Assembly: GCA_027946555.1 (NCBI GenBank) | Contig: JAPEVC010000031.1 | Location: 62,001 to 126,000, forward strand | Direction of reading: 5' to 3' | DNA from: Gnomoniopsis sp. IMI 355080 | Taxonomy: Eukaryota > Ascomycota > Sordariomycetes > Diaporthales > Gnomoniaceae | Length of the DNA: 64,000 nucleotides | Part shown: positions 44,072 to 53,453 of the stretch, piece by piece | Layout of the letters: each line of letters opens with the position of its first letter | Position numbering within the stretch: the stretch's first letter is position 1 | The notes under the pieces: model-generated | Told to the model about the DNA's origin: nothing | Databases searched by the model: none | The model's input: only the letters and a program-made list of their open reading frames with translations | Program-made: the position numbers and the translations under genes

Positions 44072-45660
44072 CGAGATTCGAGAAAGCCTCCAGAACGTAA
44101 AGTCGTGTCCATCAAGGCTGTCCACATGGATTGCCAGTTAATATTGCCGTATTGGTTTTGCGCGGTGGGGCTTTCGTGTTCGAGATCGAGAAGGCGTAGT
44201 GTAACACAAAGAGACCTAGATTTGCCATCAAGGCTGCTCAGTGACACTTTGCCGGAGCCTCACTGGAAAACACCGGCTCCCAACGGCCAGGCTCAAATAC
44301 TTCAAGCATCGGCTACTTGACTATATATGTATGTGAGCCCTGTCGTCAACCCGAGCTCAAGCGGAGACCGGGACAGCATTCGTATCAAGGTGAAAACGAG
44401 CATGTTAGCTCTCGATCATAACTTCTTATAATATATAAAGTATCGACCCCCCGGACGGGTGAGACTCACTTCTTTCGTTCCTTTTCTGGCATTCTGTGCG
44501 TGTGACGACCGGGACTTCGTGTGACAGACTAGACTCCGGTGTTGGGCGAGCGGGGGGCTCAATGAGAACAGCTCTACTCATTCGGCCTTATCTTGTGCTC
44601 TACCGCTGTCCAGTCAGATCCCGGATAGATCACTACCTTGCTATGTAAGTACTATGTATGGTTGACCATTTAGATGTACTGAGGTCCAAGACACCGGCAG
44701 CATAGATGAAACACTGCCATCTGACGGTTCATGGATGGCAGGTTCGGGAGTTAAGAAAATTGCAACCAAGTTTTCGGGCAATTCCAGTATATTTAGACAC
44801 TGACCAATGTCGGAGACTTGGGGTGAGATGGATCGACAAATTGTGATATGATTCGCAGGATCTACATTATTTTGCTCCAATTGTAAATGACTCGATTTAG
44901 AAAAAAGCATACCACCATGCATGGGAAGGTCGCACTCGCTCACACTCGGAGAATTTCCAGGGGCGAAACACTTGTGAGCATTTTAGACTGTATACCATCG
45001 AGTAGCTACCTGAATATATCAGGGCTCTCAAGGTCGAATGCTGACGGTATCATGACATGGCAACCATATGCATCATTCTCGAGGCCGAACAAGCGTTGAG
45101 CCTTACAAGGCTTGTCGTTGAAAATGAGGCTCAAAACGGCAGTGCGGTTATATTGAGTTTACGTAGGTATATACAATTCTAGATAGCAGTCCAGCTCCTC
45201 ACTTGCATGAATTCACAGCACTTGGCACACTGATCCGACCCGCTTGAACTCAAAACATCCTTGTAGTTTCTCGGAGAAAATATCTAGGCGCTGAACTGAG
45301 AAAGCCTACCCGAGCTAACAGACGATATTATAGCACCGACCACTGTATCTGAACCCAAATCACTCAATTATACGCCGGCACTGCGACTAGATGACCTACA
45401 AATGCAAAGATGCACGCTGACCTCTGTCCGTCCCAGGTGACTACTCAAATTATGGAGTACCTCGTACGTCTACGCAAATGGCAATGTGAGTCGACCTAGC
45501 ACCAACACAAGTCTGGTCATGAATTCATCTGGTATCCCATTTCTCTCGACTTTTGTGTCCCTGTAAGCCCGATCCTGTACGTTGTTACAATGCAGAAAGA
45601 GGACTCCCCCGCGAATGTGCGCGCTCTCTGCATGCTCTCGAAATCACGTCAATAATGTGT
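44072..45660. other. Upstream of the mucin-like gene / OST1 3' flank
   Basis: 44072-44250 may hold part of a further 5' exon of the minus-strand mucin-like gene (open in a different frame). The rest shows nothing I can support. Confidence 0.4.
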
Positions 45661-47267
45661 CTACCGCCCGAACTTCAGCTCAACACCACCAATGATATAC
45701 GCCGCCACGAAGGTAGCCAACATGCTACCAAATACAACCAGAGGCTTGCGAATGCTGGCCAGAAAAGGCACATCATAAGAAACGATCAGTTCACGACCAC
45801 GGAACTCATCCACTAGGTTGCGGGCCTTGATGACCAGCACTGTGCGACCAACGGTGTCCAGGAATGTCTTGTTGATCTCAACGTCGGTACTGGTGATAGC
45901 AGAAGGCGGGATGGTCGTGTAATACTTGATGTTCCTGGGCAAATTTGTCAGGCCATAGTTTCAAAAAGACAGAAAAAGCCAGGGTGGGCTTCCTTTTTAC
46001 TTACTCGGCGCCCTCGGGCAGAATAACACGAACAACAGTATTCTCATACTCGATACCCTCGGGTTGCTTTGGACCCTCGAGGAAAGGAACATTGAGGACG
46101 AAGCCTCCACCAGTCGCTCGGCGCAAAAAATTCTTAGCATCGGCATTCCAGCCAATGGTAAAGGGGTACTTCCAGCCGCCGAAGATGGGGTAGCGAGGCT
46201 TGGTGACCAGTAGGGCCTCTTTCTTGCCACTTCGGAAGGTGGAAGTCGATACGTTGCCAATCACGTCGTAGTAGTATGCGTCGGCGCTGCTTGGAGGAAG
46301 GGGGAAGTTGAGGTCCTTCACGGCGAAGGTGACTGGGTTGTAGTACTGCATCTGCTGCCACTTGACTCGGCTGAACAGCGAGGACAGATTGGCACCGCGG
46401 TGGTACATCGTGTAGCGCTCCTCGAAGGCGACATTTCCGCCCCAGTGGCTCACCTCGATATCGCGCTCGAGGTCCGAGACATGGAGGACCGGCTTCGTGA
46501 ACTCGAATCGAACAGTGACGGGCTGCTCAGCACCGGCTGGTAGCTCATCGAAAGGACCGTAGGTTAACTTGGAGCCCTGTTTGGACGGAAACTCTGCAAC
46601 ATCGCCGCTTCCAGGGATCTTGGTGTAGTCAGGAATGCTGCTGCTAGCGGCCTTGACCTCAGTCTTTTGTCGAGAGGTGGTATAAGCGGAGGGGGTGTAT
46701 GCCGAAAAGGAGTAAGTCAGGAATTGAGGCTCGTCCTGAGCAATCGATGCAGGCAGAGGGTTGTAGGCTTTGGTCAAGTAATAGGTGATGGACAGAGTCT
46801 GCTCGGCGCCAGCCTTGAGAGGCTCGGGGAACTTGATTCGGTAGTACTGGATGTCGCTGTACACAAGCATTGAAGTCAGTCTTGTCCGTGAACCTCAATG
46901 GACGTTTGCCACAATACGCTTACCTATTTGTGTCGAACTCAACAACGTCTACCTGGAATGGGCCTGCCTCGGTGTTCTTCTTGTCTTTGACTTCTACGCC
47001 TCCCACCCTAGACAATTGGTCCGAGGTGAACGGAAGGAAGTACTCATCCTGAGGCTCCTTTGCAATGTTCTCGATCTTAACATTGATGGTGTCCTTGGCG
47101 TAATTCTTCTCCAGGGAGATGATGTGTACCAAATTGGCGTTCTTGAAGACTTGGGGAGGCTTGAAGGTGGAGGGCAGGGTGATCTTGGATGTCTGGGTCG
47201 ATTCAAACGAGGCCGTCACCAAGGACAGGCAGGAGACGAGCGCCGGCAGCAGTGCTGCGAACTTCAT
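45661..47267 (-). CDS. OST1: Oligosaccharyltransferase subunit OST1 (ribophorin I)
   Basis: ER-membrane subunit of the complex that transfers the Glc3Man9GlcNAc2 glycan to Asn. Three exons, 46924-47267, 46005-46856 and 45661-45934, with introns of 67 and 70 nt; 489 aa. Signal peptide MKFAALLPALVSCLSLVTAS, then the ribophorin domain: KNANLVHIISLEKNY, DEYFLPFTSDQL, LTYSFSAYTPSAYTT, SHWGGNVAFEERYTMYHRGANL and FSRVKWQQMQYY are classic landmarks. A single C-terminal membrane helix (KPLVVFGSMLATFVAAYII) closes the protein. Both junctions restore conserved sequence (FDTNR-SDIQYYRIKF and ILPEGAE-NIKYYTTIP). It is divergent from hexokinase over 1.2 kb. Confidence 0.96.
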
Positions 47268-48501
47268 CTTGATAGAGGTTTAGTAAATGAACTCATAAGA
47301 ATGGAGACAAGTAGAAGAAATCTGCAATCGCTGGAGCAGAGGAGAGAAGAAGAGATGTGCAGAGGCGGGCCAGATCAATTGGTTGCTGGTCACAGCTTTG
47401 AGAGTCGTCGCAAGCTCGAAAGTCACCACCTTGCAGCTTCAATGTTCGACACGTTCCACGTTCACCTCTAATGGGGCAGACGGGAGCTAAGCAGGGGTCC
47501 AGGTCCGAGGCAGCTTATTACCTAATCGAAAGTTGATGAAGATACGTACCATTTGGAACTCGAGATGTCACTTGTGGCTGGGTGTGGCTGGTTATCGAAT
47601 AGCATTGCCACAGATGACCATCGATGTGGGGTTGAGGAACATTATTCTTAGATTCAGCGAGCAATTGAAGTGGGATGGATGGTGGGGTTGCTGAGGTCTC
47701 TTCTGTGTGAAATACGTACCACAATTTCAACATGTTATGATATTGAGGCACCGTCGTACCACATGTCGTACTGCACATGTGCAGTCCTCTCAACACTATT
47801 CAGCAGACTACCGGGCATCTTCAACATGACAAGGACATGGCCAAAGGTGTAGGCGGTGTGGTGAAGCGAGTCCGTAGAATCGAATCGGTCCATCAACGGT
47901 ACCTCGGTCTACTCTGACATGTATACACAAAGTAGGATCTTCAAGAATGTTTCAAATGGGGTATTTGTGATAAGAATCTTAAACAAAAGAAGAGTGTATC
48001 TGAGTTTCCGCGTAGGTACTGCGTGATTTCCATATGATACCGAAGAGGTGGGACACGCTACGGACCGTCCGGACACGACGCTGAGGTTGGCTGATGTCCG
48101 TCAGCGATAATTACGCCGCCTCAAATTTGAACTCGAGGGTCCAAAGAAAGAAGCAACATCAGCAGCTCGTGATCATTCAGAAAATTGCATTTAGCCCTTC
48201 TCTCATGTTTAGTCCTGTTTGACTTGAAAACGAGATAGAAGCTCTGTAAATTCTCCCAGTCATCTAGCAACTTGAACAGGGGTAGCTTGGCTGCTCGGCA
48301 GGCCCACTTTGACCGCCTCTCATCACAACTTTCCTCACTCTACGACTTCCTCTCAACCTTCTCCAACTGAGAGCTTGTGCATTGCCTCCTTACCGCAACC
48401 TGCCATCTAGTCTGCTATCAACGCCCGAAACCTCCTGAGTCCCACTACACTTTGTGTTCAATCTCTAAAACCTTTCCCCAGCTTTTGCTCAATCCTTCAA
48501 G
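47268..48501. promoter_or_regulatory. Divergent promoter region OST1/hexokinase
   Basis: 1.2 kb. The last 200 bp before hexokinase is strongly pyrimidine-rich on the plus strand (CTTTCCTCACTC and similar), typical of a strong fungal glycolytic promoter. No separate gene was seen. Confidence 0.5.
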
Positions 48502-51081
48502 ATGGTAGGCTTGGGTCCCAAGAAGCCGCCCTCTCGCAAGGGAACTGGTAGGTGATTGATTGATGCGTCTCTCTTCCTCTGCGCCCTACACACCCTGTTA
48601 GCAATCTGCTTGGCGCCACAACTTGTTTCAAAGCAATGCCTCCTGGAAAGAGAAAAGATGAAGATAAGGATGGAAGGCGTGATAACACCTCTTCGGACAA
48701 GTTAATTGTAGCTTAGCGAAGACCAGGAGTGCAAGGCTGACCAAGTGTTCAATCGCTCCTACTTCCGCTGCTCCTCCCGAAGTCGAGATGTCAACTCTAC
48801 ACACGACTCATATCACCACTTCACATCCCCAGATTTCAGGGTCCTATACACAAGACTGTCCCCATATAAGTTTCTTGGACATCCCTCTGTCGTCATACCC
48901 TTTATCAGCCTCAAACTTCTCTGCTTCATCCCGGAAAACTCCCGAACTCTCTGTCGAGTTCCTTTTAACCAATCCTTTCATCCACTGCTTTTCTCCTACT
49001 CCTAGATAATTGCAGGCTGCTTTCATTCTCTACATCATCCATCTCTATTTCCGTCCTTTATCCACCCTGGGCAGCCACTATAACTCCTCTACATATCATC
49101 TCTCCTTCTACAAAATGGCGCCCGTCGACAATTACTATGTCAAACCCCATGACAAGGCTGTGGCTCCCAAAACATTGCGAGGCCACTCATTTCATCATCA
49201 TCGTCAGAATGGTCCCTTTCACATTCAAATCCAAGAAGATGCAGCTCACTAACTGGCACATACTATATGACAGGCTCCTTCGCAGAGATCCCTAAGAACC
49301 TCCAGGCAGAGATCAAGGTCCTGGAGGAGCAGCTCACGGTCCCAAAGGAGAAGCTCAAGCAAATTACGGATCACTTTGTCAAGGAGTTGGAGAAGGGTAT
49401 GTTGTTGGAAACAATTTCCTGCTCTGTGAATGTCACTAATGTGCCAAACAGGTTTGAGCGTCGAGGGTGGCAGCATTGTGAGTCTCGAACACCTGCTCAT
49501 CAGCAAGGAAGTTGTACTGACCTGACCCAAAGCCCATGAACCCCACCTGGGTCATGTCCTACCCCGACGGCTATGAGACAGGCACATATCTCGCTCTGGA
49601 TATGGGTGGCACTAATCTGCGAGTGTGCGAGATTACCCTTACGGATCAGAAGTCCGAGTTCGACATCATCCAGTCAAAGTACCGCATGCCTGAGGAACTG
49701 AAGACTGGCACCTCGGAGGAGCTGTGGGAGTATATTGCCGACTGCCTTCAACAGTTCATTGAAACCCATCACGGCACTACTAAGCTAGAGGGCACCCTCC
49801 CGCTGGGTTTCACCTTCTCATACCCTGCTACCCAGAACTACATTGATGAGGGTATCCTGCAGCGCTGGACCAAGGGTTTCGACATTGATGGTGTTGAGGG
49901 TCACAATGTGGTTCCTCCTTTTGAGGCTGCTCTGAATACTCGGGTGAGTTGTTCATGTCTAGATGGCATGTTTGGCATGGGCTAACAGAATGTAAAGGGA
50001 GTCCCTATCAAGGTCTCTGCTTTAATCAACGATACTACTGGTACCTTGATCGCCTCAGCCTACACGGACACCAAGATGAAGATCGGCTGCATCTTTGGTA
50101 CCGGCTGCAATGCTGCCTATATGGAGGACTGTGGCTCCATCCCTAAGCTGGCACATATGAACCTCCCTCCCGACACCCCCATGGCCATCAACTGCGAATG
50201 GGGTGCCTTTGACAACGAACACAAGGTTCTTCCCCGCACCAAGTACGACATTATCATTGACAAGGACTCTCCTCGTCCTGGCCAGCAAGCTTTTGAGAAG
50301 ATGATTGCTGGTCTGTATCTGGGCGAGCTCTTCCGCCTGATCATGGTGGACCTCCACGACAACCACGACTCGGCCATCTTTGCAGGCCAGGACATTGCCA
50401 AGTTGCGAAAGCCATACAGCTTGGATTCATCCTTCCTGTCTGCTATTGAAGAGTATGTGATAAAATCAGACCTGTTCTCCCCTTTGTCAGATGTGTTTCT
50501 TTTGGATGTGTTTGTATGTCAGGGTGGAGATCTGAATGCTCAATTCTCTGTCGGCACCTGCTGTTGGATCTGCTGCTGCTACGGACAAGATTCCCATTTC
50601 CTTTCTGAACACCTTGTGAAGAGTTTCTCGACACAGTTAGCTAACACTTGTCCCCAGCGATCCATTCGAGAACCTCCAGGAGACGTTCGATCTTTTCCTC
50701 GACAAGCTTGACCTGCGCCCTAACCCTGCCGAGCTGGAGCTGATCCGCCGCACAGCCGAATTGATCGGCACACGCGCTGCCCGTCTTTCAGCCTGCGGTG
50801 TTGCCGCCATCTGCAAGAAGAAGAACATTGAGACGGCCCATGTCGGCGCTGACGGCTCCGTCTTCAACAAGTACCCTCACTTCAAGTCCCGCGGTGCCCA
50901 GGCCTTGCGTGAGATCCTCGACTGGGCCCCCAAGGCCAACAAGCGCGACGAGGACCCCATTGAGATCCTGGCTGCCGAGGACGGTTCTGGTGTTGGTGCT
51001 GCGCTGATTGCCGCGCTGACCCTGAAGCGGGTCAAGCAAGGCAACATGGCTGGTATTCTACACCCTGAGAACTTTGTGTAG
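48502..51081 (+). CDS. HXK: Hexokinase
   Basis: Phosphorylates glucose and other hexoses with ATP; in fungi it often also signals sugar repression. Six exons: 48502-48547, 49274-49396, 49452-49477, 49533-49943, 49998-50452 and 50658-51081; 494 aa. The N-terminus is MVGLGPKKPPSRKG, as in filamentous-fungal hexokinases. Later come LALDMGGTNLRVCEI (phosphate 1), LPLGFTFSYPATQ, the catalytic Asp in ALINDTTGTLIASAY, GCIFGTGCNAAYMED and the C-terminal adenosine motif AEDGSGVGAALIAAL. In intron 4 the acceptor at 49997 is preferred because the CTAAC branch site then lies about 10 nt upstream, and the product reads NTRGVPIKV. Intron 1 is unusually long (726 nt) and contains a probable second promoter and first exon (49115-49211). 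Intron 5 is 205 nt. Confidence 0.95.
49115..49211 (+). other. HXK: Probable alternative first coding exon of hexokinase
   Basis: Inside intron 1, an ATG in excellent context (CAAAATGGCG) follows about 200 bp of pyrimidine-rich, promoter-like sequence. Its frame runs 32 codons plus one base to a GT at 49212. From there to the shared acceptor at 49273 is 62 nt, with a consensus CTAAC branch site; that is the normal intron size here. The phase matches, joining RQNG to SFAEIPKNL. The donor GTCCCT is weak, so this is inference. Unspliced, the frame stops after 45 codons. Confidence 0.45.
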
Positions 51082-51237
51082 ATCTGTGCCCTGTGGGGGG
51101 TGGTGATAGCGAAACCCGAATCCGCGAGTTCCCAGGTCACCTTTCGATCTTCGCGAAGCTTGGTCTACGGAATTCTGGGTACCACAATCTGCGGAGTCTA
51201 GGCTAGTAGGAAACGGGTTCTTTGCTGTTGTCGCTAC

Positions 51238-52670
51238 TCAGCCCAAAAAGGTGCAGACTGGCAGTCGGTATTCTGGAAGAGCATTTGCGTTAGCGCTGGC
51301 TTTAGAATAGACAAAAGCAACACAGAGTTTGCTGGAGATAAGAAACAAAACAACTTACTGTCCAGCGTCCAATAACGTCTCTTAACGCCCTCCCATTCGC
51401 CTTTGCCAGCCTCCTCGAGCCCCTTCAAATCCACATCGATCTCCTGCCACTCTACGTCCATACCCGCGTCAATGAGGTGGAACTCGACGACCTTGGTGTA
51501 GACATCATAGCAGATTCGCCTGTCCGCGCCCAGTCCATTGAAGAAACCAAATACGCCATCACCGTCCAGCAGGCCGGGGATGTACTCGGTGAAGAACTTG
51601 CGCAGCTGGCTGTAATCTTCGCCAAAAGTATCGAAGTAAATGGCGTCATAGACTTCGCCTCTCTCCAAGAGCTTCGGCACAATATCCTGCCACCGTCCCC
51701 TATGAACTTGAAAGGCGCCCTCTACTGACCCACTCTCCTCCCATGTCTTGCCGAACGTCGATTCTGGTGAGTCAAGGTGCGAGAGAACCTCCTCATGCGC
51801 CTCGATGATGTGGTGCCGCGCAGGCTTTGTATCGGCGAACATGCTATCGATAATCCCCATGCCAAATCCAACATTCAAGATCCTCTTGCCCGGGGCCTTG
51901 TTAGGGATCAACGCATCCACGCTGCGTCGCATGATGTCCGTCTCCCAGGCCATCATCACGCCGTTGCCCGCGTCGTCGACCAGCTTGCCGTCAGAGTAGG
52001 TCAGTTTCGATCGCAGGTACTTTTCGCTCTTGACCTCTGCGTCGGCATCGGGCTTGGGCGGGATGAACGTCGGTTCTTCCTGCTCAGCCTCAGCCTCGCC
52101 TTCCATGTCCACGCCGAACTCTTGTGCCAACTGTTTCGCTGCCGCGAGATCCGGAGTTTCAGCAGCAACTTGTCCCTCGGCGTCGCCTGTGATGTCAATT
52201 ACCTCCACTCCCTCGCCTTCCATGTCCTCATCATCAGCCTCGGATCCCGAGCTCAACACCTCATAATCCGCCAGCACTCCGAACAGCATCTCAGCCCTCA
52301 CACCGGCCTCGACACACAGATTGTACAGATCCATCTGGCCCAGCCGCAGCGCCACACACCCAGGGGTCTCATTGTGCTCGTCGACATCGTTCCAGATACC
52401 GCCCCAGAGGAGCAGCTCCGTGACGGTGGCCTTGGCCTTCTCGAGCTCTTCTTGGGTGATGGAGGTGCTACAAGAGCGCACAGCGGCGTGCAGGGGCGTC
52501 TCGCCGGTCGTGGGCTCCTGGGTGCGTGCTTTCTCGGGCTCGTCGAGGAGCTTGCTGATCCTGGGGGTATCGTGGATCCAAGCGGCGTGGAGGATCTCGG
52601 CGGTGGCTTCGGGGCACGTTTGGGGGATGCGGGCAGCGAGGGAGTCGTCTATGGGGGCAGAGGAGGCCAT
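51238..52670 (-). CDS. RMT2: Protein arginine N5-methyltransferase RMT2
   Basis: Fungal type IV arginine methyltransferase that modifies the delta nitrogen of Arg, in yeast on ribosomal protein L12. Two exons, 51359-52670 and 51238-51272, with an 86-nt intron; 448 aa. The N-terminal third has ankyrin-like repeats (ETPLHAAVRS, ELLLWGGIWNDVDEHNETPG), followed by an acidic linker. The methyltransferase domain has motif I ILNVGFGMGIIDSMF, IIEAHEEVLSHL and YDAIYFDTFGEDY. The last exon of 11 codons gives RRYWTLD-KYRLPVCTFLG; YW.LD.Y.LP is the family end, whereas reading through the intron gives an unrelated tail. It is convergent with hexokinase, 156 bp apart. Confidence 0.95.
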
Positions 52671-53453
52671 GATGTTGTTGAGTTGCTTGGTAGCACGTCG
52701 GGCAGCCTGGAAGCTCTGGGTGGAAGGAGGTCACAACGTCAGTCGCGTCTGCACCAAGCCGTGGAACGCGACTGGAAGCCCCTCCAAAAATTATTCTTTG
52801 CCTGCCCGGCTGCAAGTGGATCTCCACAGCCTCCGCAGGGCCTCGACAAATGGACTTTGTAAGCAATTGGCCAATCAGGCTTGTTAGACTAGAACGTGGG
52901 TTGCCGCGGAGGTGGAGCTAAGCTGTAACTTTCGAACAGGGAAGACGCTCGGAGGAAGGCACTGTTAGCTCATTAGCAACTCGCATCGCCAGGGTAGCGT
53001 CATGTTGTAGTTTGAATTTCACATGAAATGTTCGACCACCGCTTTTTACCTTTCAAGTGCCGACTGCTCTGCCTGGTCCTCGCACAGCGCTCTTTTCATG
53101 TTTTATCCTAACTTTACATAATAGCACTGCTGCTGTCCCCAACGTCGCCAGCGCACAGACGGTCTTCCTTTCCCGGTAAGCTTTTGATCGTCTCGCATCG
53201 CATTGCACCTCACATTCCTGTCACTTGGCTTCAGATGACAGCTGTGCACAGCACAGCCTTGACCTTATTCTGCTTCCGGCAGGCATTCAGCTTCAATTTT
53301 ACCATCCCATGCTGCTCATTACGATGAGATCCAGCGCACATGCTGATCCTTAGAGACTTGAAGACTCGCAGAACCTCGTGGCAGTCCCATCGCCTTCATT
53401 CCACGTCGAATTACTCCAGGCCGTATAAGCGCATTCCCCCTGGCGTCGTCGTC
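52671..53453. promoter_or_regulatory. Divergent promoter region RMT2/VTC4
   Basis: 783 bp between divergent starts. An ATG at 53340 is in frame with VTC4 and would add 38 residues. No other gene was seen. Confidence 0.5.

Noticed and set aside
51777..52862. 361-codon plus-strand open frame
   Set aside because: It is fully antisense to the RMT2 coding exon and its promoter. The long frame is a by-product of RMT2's codon use; no domain is recognisable.
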